From a virus: a stretch of 50,291 nucleotides of DNA. The stretch is taken from the IMG/VR virus record IMGVR_UViG_3300003877_000002, positions 1 through 50,291 of that record, one strand, 5' to 3'. Made by a program: the position numbers and the translations under genes. Shown here one piece after another: positions 27,674 through 36,066 of the stretch (the first letter of the stretch is position 1; each line of letters begins with the position of its first letter). The notes beneath the pieces were generated by a model. The model did not search any database and was not told the DNA's origin. It saw only the letters and a list, made by a program, of their open reading frames with translations.

Positions 27674-29722
27674 ATGAGTACTCCTGAAGAAAGACAAGCT
27701 ACAATTACTTTAGAGACACTTAATCTAGCTGAAGGCTTAGATGAAGATACTTTAAAGGATGTTGGTGAGTATGTAGTTAATATCTATGAAGAGGATCTAG
27801 AATCTAGATCTGAGTGGGAAGAGCGTAATGAACGCTGGCTGAAGTTAGCTACTCAAGTGATGGAATCTAAAGACTATCCTTGGGCAGGAGCTTCTAATGT
27901 TAAGTTCCCCCTGCTGGCTACAGCAGCTCTTAATTTTCAAGCGAGAGCATATCCAGCTTTAATTCCAGACAATAGTATTGTAAAAACTCGTGTATTTGGT
28001 AAAGACCCAACTGGCGAGAAAAGAGAACGTGGTACTCGTGTAAGCAAACACATGAGTTATCAGCTCTTAGAAGAAGATCCAGATTGGCAGGAAGATATGG
28101 ACAGGTTGCTCTATATTCTACCTATTATTGGACTCTGTTATAAAAAGACTTATCATAATGTAGCTTTGGGGCTTAATAAAAACCCTCTTATAGGGCCAGA
28201 TGATTTGGTAATTAACTACCACGCTGAATCCTACGAGAGGGCTATTAAGACCCACCGAATGTACCTAAACTCTAACGAAGTATATGAGAATATAGCAACT
28301 GAATACTTCCTTGATGTAGGTTTAGAAGACCCAACTCCAGATGAATCGGAGCATAAGGGTATAGAGGACGACCTTATTGGTCTAACACCTCCTGTACGAG
28401 ATGAGAGTGCTGCCAACGAAGGTCTAAATGACACTCCTTATGAGTTCTTAGAGCAACATACTTGGTATGATCTCGATGAAGATGGTTATAAAGAGCCTTA
28501 TATCATTACTGTAGAGAAAGACTCTAAGAAAGTAGTGCGTATATCTGCTAGATATGACCTAAAAGGCATAATTAAGGCAGCAGATGGCTCTATTGCCAAG
28601 ATTATTCCTACAGAGTACTTTACACAGTATGGTTTCTTACCTAATCCAGAGTCTAAAATTTATTATCAAGGTTTTGGTGCTTTATTAGGCCCAATTAACG
28701 CTGCCTCTAATACAATCCTTAACTTATTGATCGATGCTGGGCATATAAGTACCTTACAGAGTGGTTTCTTAGGTAAAGGTATTCGTTTAAAGGGTGGTAA
28801 GCTTAGATTTAAGCCCGGTGAGTGGAAAACTATTAATTCTACTGGAGATGATATACGTAAGAATGTATTTGCTCTCCCAGTACGTGAACCTTCCAATGTT
28901 CTATTTAATTTGCTAGGGATGTTGATCGAGTCAGGGGAACGCCTGTCCAGTGTTAAGGATATAATGGCTGGGGAAAATCCCGGTCAGAATCAACCTTATG
29001 CAACTACTGTAGCTGTATTAGAACAAGGTATGAAGGTATTTGTAGGTATATATAAACGTATATATCGTGCTCTACATGCTGAATTTAAGAAGCAGTACCG
29101 CCTTAATTCTATTTACTTTAATGAAGAAAAGTATATTGCTTTCTTAGATGAAGACGAAGCTACTCCTATTGGCCCAGAAGATTATAATATAGAGGATCTA
29201 AATATAGCACCTGCTGCTGATCCTAGCATTGTATCTGAGTCTCATAGGATGATGAAGGCTGAAAGTCTTCTACAGAAGAAGATGGCAGGTCTTCCAATCA
29301 ATACTGCTGAGGTGACTCGTAGAGTACTTGAAGTGGAAGGACATGAAGATATAGAACGTCTACTAGAGCCAGATCCACAACAAGCACCAGATCCAGAACT
29401 AGAACTAAAAGCTACTGAGCTTGAAATGAAGGACGAACAGTTCCAAGTAGAAATGCAATTGAAAGCTATGAATTCACAGTTTGAGGCATTTAAAGATTAT
29501 GCACAAGCTATGAGTAGTATGGCTAAAGCGGCTGCTACTGAGTCCAATATGCAGTCTGAAGAGTTTGTTAAACTTGCACAGACAGCTAATCAAGAGTATC
29601 AGTCTATTACTGCTCGAATGAAAGTTATGCAAGATGGCATGATGAAAGACTTCGAGGATGATGATAAGGCTGCTGATAAAGAAGAAGAAGCGGCTAAGAA
29701 CGCAATGTCCCAAGAGGGTTAA
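27674..29722 (+). CDS. Portal protein
   Basis: A 682-residue portal. The start has an acidic helix region, then YPWAGASNVKFPLLATAALN, the membrane-like clip and wing pattern of podovirus portals of this size. The last 150 residues are a long helix rich in Ala, Glu, Met and Lys (ELKATELEMKDEQFQVEMQL), matching a barrel extension inside the capsid. It lies directly after the large terminase gene, as expected, and forms the 12-fold DNA channel. Confidence 0.9.
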   Translation: MSTPEERQATITLETLNLAEGLDEDTLKDVGEYVVNIYEEDLESRSEWEERNERWLKLATQVMESKDYPWAGASNVKFPLLATAALNFQARAYPALIPDNSIVKTRVFGKDPTGEKRERGTRVSKHMSYQLLEEDPDWQEDMDRLLYILPIIGLCYKKTYHNVALGLNKNPLIGPDDLVINYHAESYERAIKTHRMYLNSNEVYENIATEYFLDVGLEDPTPDESEHKGIEDDLIGLTPPVRDESAANEGLNDTPYEFLEQHTWYDLDEDGYKEPYIITVEKDSKKVVRISARYDLKGIIKAADGSIAKIIPTEYFTQYGFLPNPESKIYYQGFGALLGPINAASNTILNLLIDAGHISTLQSGFLGKGIRLKGGKLRFKPGEWKTINSTGDDIRKNVFALPVREPSNVLFNLLGMLIESGERLSSVKDIMAGENPGQNQPYATTVAVLEQGMKVFVGIYKRIYRALHAEFKKQYRLNSIYFNEEKYIAFLDEDEATPIGPEDYNIEDLNIAPAADPSIVSESHRMMKAESLLQKKMAGLPINTAEVTRRVLEVEGHEDIERLLEPDPQQAPDPELELKATELEMKDEQFQVEMQLKAMNSQFEAFKDYAQAMSSMAKAAATESNMQSEEFVKLAQTANQEYQSITARMKVMQDGMMKDFEDDDKAADKEEEAAKNAMSQEG

Positions 29723-30034
29723 ATGTCACAAAACTTAGAAGAACTTTTTGACTCTAATTCAATTAGAGCCAGAGCAGAAGCAATCTTAATAGAGATTACA
29801 CCAGAAGAAAGACAGAATTGGTTACAGCATCCAATTACCAAATCACTCTTACTTACACTAAAAGGTGATTATTTAGATCACCACTCAGCGTGGGAAGGTG
29901 GGGCTTTTACCTCTGAAGGTTCAGATGGTACAGCTCAGCAAAATGCCAAGGCTCTTGGCTCCTTAGAAGCAATACGACTATTAGCAAACTATATAGAGGA
30001 TATAAACTCTTATGATCAAAGTGAAGGGATATAG
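29723..30034 (+). CDS. Unknown head-region protein, 103 aa
   Basis: Unrecognised. Helical and acidic, beginning MSQNLEELFDSNSIRARAEA. It follows the portal with no gap and its end overlaps the co-chaperonin gene by 23 bases. Small proteins at this spot are often head-assembly helpers or minor head proteins. Confidence 0.65.
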   Translation: MSQNLEELFDSNSIRARAEAILIEITPEERQNWLQHPITKSLLLTLKGDYLDHHSAWEGGAFTSEGSDGTAQQNAKALGSLEAIRLLANYIEDINSYDQSEGI

Positions 30035-30392
30035 AATCCTAGTTAAACCTGATGAAATAGAAAAAGTAACGGAGTCAGGAATTATAATTTCTCAGAATGA
30101 AGTTATAGAAGAATCAGGTATCCAGCAAGGATACTTAATAGCGGTAGGAGAACAGGCTTGGAAAGCTTTTCGACAACTGGATGAGAACGGTAAAGAAGTA
30201 GAAGGTAAATCTTGGGCAAAACCCGGTGATTATGTTTTATGGGCACGACATGCTGGAAGGAAGGTATTTGATCCACATGAGCCTGATGAAAGTAATTACT
30301 ATATGGTAATGAATGATGAAGACATCATAGCAATCATTACTGAAGGTACTAACCCTGAGTTTAGTCCTAATACAATAACGGAGACATTATAA
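30012..30392 (+). CDS. GroES-like co-chaperonin
   Basis: A 126-residue co-chaperonin-10 fold protein: GYRILVKPDEIEKVTESGII at the start, GYLIAVGEQA in the middle, KPGDYVLWARHAG and the C-terminal strand DIIAII. The Gly-Ile mobile-loop region (TESGIIISQN) fits contact with host GroEL. No GroEL is encoded. Placed between portal and scaffold, it probably retunes host GroEL for folding the capsid protein, as gp31 does in T4. It ends in TAATG overlap with the scaffold gene. Confidence 0.88.
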   Translation: MIKVKGYRILVKPDEIEKVTESGIIISQNEVIEESGIQQGYLIAVGEQAWKAFRQLDENGKEVEGKSWAKPGDYVLWARHAGRKVFDPHEPDESNYYMVMNDEDIIAIITEGTNPEFSPNTITETL

Positions 30393-31273
30393 TGTCAGAA
30401 GATAAAAAAGAAATACTTCCAGAAGATGCATTTGTGTTTGAGGAAGAAGTAGAAGAAGGTACTGCTACTGTAGTAGTGGAAGAAGATGAAGTATCACCAA
30501 TGACTCAGAAAGCACTTACTGAGGGCTGGGTTCCTAAAGAGGACTTTAAAGGTGATGAGGATTCGTGGGTAGAAGCTAAGGAATTTGTATTCCGTGGTGA
30601 GCTTATGGATCGAATTAAAAAGCAGAGTGGAGTTATTAATAGCCTATCAGATCAGACTAAAGATCTAAAAGATGCTCTAAAGGTATTAGGTGAACATAAT
30701 AAGAAGCTTGCTAATGTTGAATATAAGAAAGCTATCGCAACTCTTAAGAAGGAGAAGGTGGATGCTCTCGAAGAGCGAGATCATGGAGCGGTACTAGAGA
30801 TTGATGAACAAATTGATGAACTAAAAGAAGCTCAAAAAGATGTAAAAGAGCAGAAGGACGAAGTATCTGAAGAAGTAGCGGAAGCTCCTCCACAAGTAAT
30901 AGCGTGGTTAGAGAGTCCTAAGAATAGCTGGTTTAATACTGATATTATTATGCGTGGTGCTGCTGATGCACTAGCTGGTAAGTACATTCAGGAAAATCCC
31001 GGCGACTTCGATGGAATGCTTAATTATATGGAAAAAGAAATTAGAAAGGAATTTCCTGCTAAATTCGGTATAGAAAAACCAGCAAGTAACGCTGTCGGTA
31101 GTTCGGATGGTAGGGGAAAGGGGCGAGTAGCCTCAAAAGAACGGGGTAAGAAACATAGCCCTCGTGACTTAGATGAAGAGCAATATGCTGTTGGAAAGAC
31201 CTTTGTTAATCAAGGTGTCTATAAGAACATGCAAGAATGGGTTGATGAACTCGCTAAGACAGATCAACTTTAA
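30392..31273 (+). CDS. Scaffolding protein
   Basis: A 293-residue acidic, coiled-coil protein without Cys. The N-terminus is very acidic (EDAFVFEEEVEEG), the centre a long heptad-like helix (about 80-170), and the C-terminus basic (RGKGRVASKERGKKH) followed by a small helical end. This charge layout and the position between portal and capsid genes are typical of internal scaffolds, whose basic C-terminus binds the coat protein. Confidence 0.75.
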   Translation: MSEDKKEILPEDAFVFEEEVEEGTATVVVEEDEVSPMTQKALTEGWVPKEDFKGDEDSWVEAKEFVFRGELMDRIKKQSGVINSLSDQTKDLKDALKVLGEHNKKLANVEYKKAIATLKKEKVDALEERDHGAVLEIDEQIDELKEAQKDVKEQKDEVSEEVAEAPPQVIAWLESPKNSWFNTDIIMRGAADALAGKYIQENPGDFDGMLNYMEKEIRKEFPAKFGIEKPASNAVGSSDGRGKGRVASKERGKKHSPRDLDEEQYAVGKTFVNQGVYKNMQEWVDELAKTDQL

Positions 31274-31299
31274 ACTCGATAGAGAAAGGAAAAAATATA

Positions 31300-31782
31300 A
31301 TGGCTAAAGTAGAACGTACTTCTAGAGGACAACGTACAGAGCGTCCAAATGCAAATGCGGATTCTCGCGCAGAACGACCAAGTGAACGAGTACCAGTAAA
31401 CGGTATGCGGGATAAACTTACCGTACACGGTAAAGACCCTAGCTTCCATTACTATTGGTGCAAAGATAACAATGAAGAAGGACAAGAAATTTTTAACTTT
31501 TTACGTGCTGGTTATGTATTTGTACGAGCAGATGAAGTAAAGATTGGACAAGATGCTGTCTATAAGACAGAGAGTGTTGGTTCAATTATACGGCAACCTG
31601 CTGGATTTGGTGAATGGCTCTATCTTATGAAGCAACCTATGGACTTCTATTTAGAAGATCAGAAGGCCGAACAAGATCGAATCTTATCTAGAGAAAATGC
31701 AATGATCAAGAAACGTAGTCCAGAAGAAATACGTGAAGATGAGCAATACAATTCGAGTACTTTATCTAGCGATTTACGCTAG
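31300..31782 (+). CDS. Unknown head-region protein, 160 aa
   Basis: Not recognised. A basic, disordered N-terminus (MAKVERTSRGQRTERPNANA) precedes a folded middle (HYYWCKDNNEEG, FLRAGYVFVRADE) and a helical acidic tail. It lies between the scaffold and decoration genes and is probably a minor head protein. Confidence 0.6.
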   Translation: MAKVERTSRGQRTERPNANADSRAERPSERVPVNGMRDKLTVHGKDPSFHYYWCKDNNEEGQEIFNFLRAGYVFVRADEVKIGQDAVYKTESVGSIIRQPAGFGEWLYLMKQPMDFYLEDQKAEQDRILSRENAMIKKRSPEEIREDEQYNSSTLSSDLR

Positions 31783-31903
31783 AATTTTAACTACAACTTT
31801 TGTGCCCATTAGATCGTTTAAATTAATCGGTTACTTTGTAACCTTAAAAAAACAAGCTGCTTATGCAGCGACATAATTAACTTAAATTTAGGAGAAAATA
31901 ATT
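31783..31903 (+). other. Leader with two stem-loops before the decoration and capsid genes
   Basis: 121 bases. Stem GGTTAC-TTT-GTAACC (31829-31843) and stem GCTGC-TTAT-GCAGC (31856-31869) are followed by a strong AGGAG before the ATG. No T-tract follows either stem on the + strand, so they more likely stabilise the abundant capsid mRNA or mark a processing site than terminate. A promoter is not evident. Confidence 0.5.
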
Positions 31904-32536
31904 ATGGCTAATGTTGATCGTCCTATTGGCGCACGAGTTGTAGGAACCCTTAGTGGTTCTCCTTGGGAAGCTTCCTTAGAAGCCTTTACACTTGATGGCG
32001 GCCATGCGGCAATTGGAGTTGGTGATCTAGTACAGATGACATCTGATGGTTATTTGGATGTATATGCTGCTGGGGAAACTGGCTTTATTGGAGTTTGTGT
32101 AGGTATTTTACCTGTGAGTTTGGGAGTAGTTAATGGCAAGAAGAATAACTTCATGTCTAGTACTGAACCTACCTTGACTGGCTCTGGTGTTAATACCAGT
32201 ATAGCTAATGCTACAGATACTATTTTGGTATGTACTGCACCTGATGCTATTATAGAAATGCAGGAAGATGGAGTTGGTACACCGCTGACTCTAGTTATGG
32301 TGGGTAGTAATGTTGATATTATCAATGTTGCTGGAGTACATGGTACTACTGGTAAGTCTCAGATGGAAATTGATTCTAGTACTAGTGCTGCTACTAATAC
32401 TTTCCCGCTGCGGTTGCTTGGTCTTGTACAAGATCCAGACAACGAGCTGGCTTCTGTAGATGCTACTAAACCGTGGGCACGCTGGTTATGCACACCTGCT
32501 AACCATTTCTATAGCGGCTTGAATGTCGGTCTATAA
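31904..32536 (+). CDS. Putative head decoration protein, 210 aa
   Basis: A beta-rich, Gly/Thr/Val-rich protein beginning MANVDRPIGARVVGTLSGSP. It lies directly before the major capsid gene with its own strong ribosome site, where podoviruses often place a decoration or stabilising protein. Parts such as GVGDLVQMTSDGYLDVYAAGE and IIEMQEDG fit stacked beta strands. No family motif known to me settles the role. Confidence 0.55.
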   Translation: MANVDRPIGARVVGTLSGSPWEASLEAFTLDGGHAAIGVGDLVQMTSDGYLDVYAAGETGFIGVCVGILPVSLGVVNGKKNNFMSSTEPTLTGSGVNTSIANATDTILVCTAPDAIIEMQEDGVGTPLTLVMVGSNVDIINVAGVHGTTGKSQMEIDSSTSAATNTFPLRLLGLVQDPDNELASVDATKPWARWLCTPANHFYSGLNVGL

Positions 32537-32559
32537 TTCTTAAAGGAGAATAAAACAAA

Positions 32560-33471
32560 ATGGGTATTATTACTACTGGCAGTTTTGCCAAATTGCTGTA
32601 CCCCGGTCTGAATAAGATCTATGGAACAGCTTATAACGAATGGCCTACTCAGTATACCGACTTGTTCGATACGTATACCGATAGTCGTGCGTACCTTGAA
32701 GATATGGCAGTGACAGGATTGGGACAGGCTCAGCTTAAAACTGAAGGCTCCCCAGTCAAATACGATGATATGTCTCAGTCTTTCTACACGCGCTATACGC
32801 ACGCTGTATGGGCTCTGGGTTTCATTATCACTCGTGAAATGTACGAAGATGATCAGTATGGCCACATGGGTTCCAAGAAATCTAATGCATTAGCTTTTTC
32901 TATGCGTCAGACTAAGGAAGTCAATATGGCTAATATTTACAATCGAGCTTTTAATAGTTCTTACACTGGCGGTGATGGTGTGGAACTTGCGAGTTCGGCA
33001 CATGTAAATTACACTGGTGGTAATTGGTCTAATATCTCCTCGACTGCGGCAGCTTTATCTGAAGCGGCTCTGGAACAGGCAGTTATTGACATTTCCAAGT
33101 GGACGGATGATCGTGGTTTACAGATTCAGGTTCTTGCTAAAACTCTGGTGATCCCAACAGATCTTCAGTTTGAAGCAGAGCGTATCTTGTATACTACTAG
33201 TCGTGTAGGTACTAATGATAATGATATAAATGCTCTGAAGGTTATGAGTAAGATTCCGGGTGGATATAAAACTAATCAATACTTGACTAGTTCTACTCGT
33301 TGGTTCTTACGCACTAACTGTCCAGATAGCATGAAGTATATCAGTCGGCGTAAAGTTGAATTTACCATTGATAATGAGTTCGACACCGAGAATGCTAAGT
33401 TTAAATCTACTGAGCGTTATTCTGGTGGTTGGTCTGATGCTCGTGGTATCTACGCATCTAACGCTGCTTAA
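32560..33471 (+). CDS. Major capsid protein
   Basis: A 303-residue coat protein. It opens MGIITTGSFAKLLYPGLNKI; the body has GFIITREMYEDDQYG, a Lys/Arg-rich E-loop region, KVMSKIPGGYKTNQYL, and a C-terminal strand VEFTIDNEFDTENAKFK. The call rests on length, position after scaffold, the strong ribosome site (AGGAG), the more balanced codon use of a highly expressed gene and the following terminator. Confidence 0.85.
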   Translation: MGIITTGSFAKLLYPGLNKIYGTAYNEWPTQYTDLFDTYTDSRAYLEDMAVTGLGQAQLKTEGSPVKYDDMSQSFYTRYTHAVWALGFIITREMYEDDQYGHMGSKKSNALAFSMRQTKEVNMANIYNRAFNSSYTGGDGVELASSAHVNYTGGNWSNISSTAAALSEAALEQAVIDISKWTDDRGLQIQVLAKTLVIPTDLQFEAERILYTTSRVGTNDNDINALKVMSKIPGGYKTNQYLTSSTRWFLRTNCPDSMKYISRRKVEFTIDNEFDTENAKFKSTERYSGGWSDARGIYASNAA

Positions 33472-33479
33472 CATAACTT

Positions 33480-33508
33480 GAGTAGGGAGAATATCCCTAC
33501 TCTTTTTT
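33480..33508 (+). terminator. Strong intrinsic terminator after the major capsid gene
   Basis: 9-bp stem GAGTAGGGA/TCCCTACTC with loop GAATA (33480-33502) and six T (33503-33508). It is followed 15 bases later by the next gene, so it probably limits read-through and sets capsid mRNA above tail mRNA. Confidence 0.9.
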
Positions 33509-33522
33509 AGGAGAATATCCAA

Positions 33523-33957
33523 ATGGCTAATAAAAATTCTACAACTCAGGCTAACATTCGTTCTGGCCCGAAGTCCACTGCTGGCGCAAGTGGGCATACT
33601 GGTAGCGTGGTTCTTGCTCTACCTATTTCCTTTGACCCCGCTGCTGCTGCTGCTGATACTGGAATTAATCTTCCAGCCAGTTGTATAGTAGTTGGTTTTG
33701 CACATGATGGTGGAGGTACTGGAGGTACTAATCCTACTTTAATCGTAGGTACTTCTGCTGATACTAATGGATACATTACCGCTGCTGCGGCTGATGCTGC
33801 TGGTTTGGCAGGTATTGATGGAGCTTTAGCTAATACTGCAACAACTGCCGCTACTGCTATTTATGCAGGGGTAGGAACTAGTGCTGCTACTGGTGGTACT
33901 GTTACTGGTAATATACTTTATAAGTTCGTAGATTCTGCTTCTGGACTTAATGAGTAA
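33523..33957 (+). CDS. Putative small head/decoration protein, 144 aa
   Basis: An Ala/Gly/Thr-rich beta protein (TGGTNPTLIVGTSADTNGYI, AATAIYAGVG) beginning MANKNSTTQANIRSGP. It follows the capsid terminator with AGGAG upstream. The composition resembles small capsid cement or head-fibre subunits. No diagnostic motif. Confidence 0.55.
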   Translation: MANKNSTTQANIRSGPKSTAGASGHTGSVVLALPISFDPAAAAADTGINLPASCIVVGFAHDGGGTGGTNPTLIVGTSADTNGYITAAAADAAGLAGIDGALANTATTAATAIYAGVGTSAATGGTVTGNILYKFVDSASGLNE

Positions 33958-33964
33958 GTAACTT

Positions 33965-34192
33965 ATGGGCAAAACTAGAAATCCCGGCTGGAAGAGTGGA
34001 CAACATTGGGTACATTGTGATGTATGTGGATTCATATACAGACAAACCAAAATGCGTCTTCGCTGGGATAATCTAGTTGTTTGTCCAAAAGATTTTGAAA
34101 GGCGACAACCCCAAGACTTTGTAAAAGGAAGAAAAGAGGATGTTGCTGCTAAGGGTTTAGTAAGAACTGAACCTGAAGACACGTTCATTTAG
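33965..34192 (+). CDS. Zinc-knuckle protein, 75 aa
   Basis: A short basic protein with HCDVCGF at about 17-23 and VVCPKDFERRQ, giving three cysteines and a His for one metal. It begins MGKTRNPGWKSGQHW. Small proteins with this layout are common in the head region of podoviruses and myoviruses, function unknown. Confidence 0.7.
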   Translation: MGKTRNPGWKSGQHWVHCDVCGFIYRQTKMRLRWDNLVVCPKDFERRQPQDFVKGRKEDVAAKGLVRTEPEDTFI

Positions 34193-34306
34193 GTGTGAAG
34201 CACCGAACGAACTACTTTATATAAACTAATAGGTTGTCGTAGAAGGAACTACCGATTAACTTTTAATCTAACCTTAGTGCTAAAGGCACAGACTAGGAAA
34301 ATAATA
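34193..34306. other. Spacer before the receptor-binding block
   Basis: 114 bases with a GGTG-TGAAG-CACC stem-loop (34192-34204) right at the previous stop and a weak GTGC/GCAC stem near 34277-34291. The loop TGAAG recurs in other stem-loops of this genome. The next block has different base use, so this may be the left edge of an exchanged module. Confidence 0.5.
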
Positions 34307-34768
34307 ATGGTAATGCAAACACAAACTCTCTTAGAGAGTACTACAGAAACTATTACAGATCGTAATGGTAATACTAAACCTGCTACTGAGAAACAAAAAA
34401 TCACAGACGGCGGGGCGCATGTCGCAGTAAAGTCTCAGTCATTCCCGTCAGACACATATGTACAGATTGACGGGACAGCGCAAACATCGGTAACGGCAGA
34501 CATATACCTTTCTGGCAATGTGTCTACGTTTGATTACCATGTAATAGAAGCCATTACTGCTGCTGCAAAAGTGGAAATTACTCGTGATGGCAGCACATGG
34601 ATACAGATTGCGCTAGAAATTGAGGATGATGTTACTGCTGGGCAGCCGAAATCATTAACTATTGCTGCTGGTGAGTCTGGAATTTATCGGGGCAAGTGCC
34701 TTAATCTGCGCGTACGCCCTAATGCGGCGACTAGCACTAACGCTCGTATCGCACACGGTAATATCTGA
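34307..34768 (+). CDS. Putative tail/head-fibre adapter, 153 aa
   Basis: ATG at 34307 with AGG upstream; a GTG at 34277 is possible but less likely. Beginning MVMQTQTLLESTTETITDRN, the chain is beta-rich (YVQIDGTAQTSVTADIYLSG, AAKVEITRDGSTWIQIALEI), resembling a small virion surface domain. GC content rises along it compared with upstream genes. Its stop overlaps the next start (TGATG), so it is coupled to the hydrolase gene. Confidence 0.55.
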   Translation: MVMQTQTLLESTTETITDRNGNTKPATEKQKITDGGAHVAVKSQSFPSDTYVQIDGTAQTSVTADIYLSGNVSTFDYHVIEAITAAAKVEITRDGSTWIQIALEIEDDVTAGQPKSLTIAAGESGIYRGKCLNLRVRPNAATSTNARIAHGNI

Positions 34769-36066
34769 TGACTGTTAATACTTCACTCCAACCTATCGTT
34801 GTAAATACGCCATTTGCTAAAATTCCTGCTGATGACCCGCGCGTAGTTGTGCGAGCTGACTTGCAAAGTTTGTCAGGGTTAGACGGCGGTGTTTTGACCG
34901 ATGCAAACTCAGTCGCAACATTTAACGGCAATGGTATATCTAACGGGACTGAGGCGTATGTCAGATGGACGCCTACTGCTGCCGAAGTTGCCGCACTAGC
35001 TAAATCATCATTAATCCATCTTGAGATTGAGTCTGACTTCTTAACATCTGATTTTACTGGCGCAGACAGATTATTAAATCTTGCAAATGGTAATCGAAAA
35101 ATTTACATGACAGCAAACCAGAGTTTTGTTGTTCAGTGGGATACAACTACTACTTCTTTTTTAACTAAAGGCATCAACACCGATAGACCGTGGAAGTCAC
35201 ATACAGATTTAGATTTTGTCATTCAGGGCAATAACGTCAAAACATATATTGATGGGTTGCTCATGTTTGATGAAACAAACGATGCTGCTCAAGACTTTAC
35301 AACTATTACATTATTTGCAGCCCAAAATGGCACGCAGAAGTGGGGAGAAGAGTCTAACGGTGCATGCAAACAGAGGGTAAAAAACCTTTACATTGTTTCT
35401 GGCGTAATCCCTGAGGTTTATCACAAGAATCTATCCAGTCTACATATATACGGTGATTCAATTATACGCCAAGGAAACTTAGTTGCTGGGTGGCCTGATG
35501 CAAACGGTACTGCTGGTTCTGGTTGGGCAGATGAAGGCATGACTGCTGCTATACAAAAAGCGTGTAGAAAGGTTGGGCTTAGAGTTGTCGTGCAAAATAA
35601 AGGAATTGGTGGTGACACGCTTGCGGATGTGCAAGCAAGAATAGATGTTACCCCGCATCTTGCTGGTGCTCCTGTAGTTATTAAGCTAGGTGTAAATAAT
35701 TTGCGCCCACTCGGAGTGTTAGACCCAATTCAATCCATATTTAAAACTGACTACCAAACACTGATTGACGATATAACCGCGCTAGGTGCAGACCACATCT
35801 TTGTATGCACTATCGCCTCAACAGCAGAAGACTCGACAGCGCCGGAAAGCCTAACGCGCGGCGCAGTTGATGAGGTCAATCAAGTTGTAACAGATATGGA
35901 AAATGAAAATGCAAATGTTACCAAGATTGATGTGGGCGGCTTTTTGGGTGGAGCAAACTTCGACGCAGCTAATTACGCCGCCGCTAATTTGCATTTCAAC
36001 AGAACTGGCTCACGCAAGGTTGGTGAATTTATCGGCGCTAATGTGTTGAGTTATTATAATATATGA
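34768..36066 (+). CDS. Virion surface protein with lectin-like and SGNH-hydrolase domains
   Basis: A 432-residue protein. The N-terminal half (about 60-210) looks like a concanavalin-type beta-sandwich (IHLEIESDF, FVIQGNNVKTYIDG, ITLFAAQNG). The C-terminal half is an SGNH hydrolase: Ser231 in IYGDSI, Gly282 in GIGGDT, Asn310-311 in GVNN, and His409 in ANLHFNRTG. The Asp usually three residues before the His is Ala406 here, so the triad may be incomplete. Such domains de-acetylate surface polysaccharide during adsorption. GC content is much higher than in flanking genes. Confidence 0.8.
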   Translation: MTVNTSLQPIVVNTPFAKIPADDPRVVVRADLQSLSGLDGGVLTDANSVATFNGNGISNGTEAYVRWTPTAAEVAALAKSSLIHLEIESDFLTSDFTGADRLLNLANGNRKIYMTANQSFVVQWDTTTTSFLTKGINTDRPWKSHTDLDFVIQGNNVKTYIDGLLMFDETNDAAQDFTTITLFAAQNGTQKWGEESNGACKQRVKNLYIVSGVIPEVYHKNLSSLHIYGDSIIRQGNLVAGWPDANGTAGSGWADEGMTAAIQKACRKVGLRVVVQNKGIGGDTLADVQARIDVTPHLAGAPVVIKLGVNNLRPLGVLDPIQSIFKTDYQTLIDDITALGADHIFVCTIASTAEDSTAPESLTRGAVDEVNQVVTDMENENANVTKIDVGGFLGGANFDAANYAAANLHFNRTGSRKVGEFIGANVLSYYNI

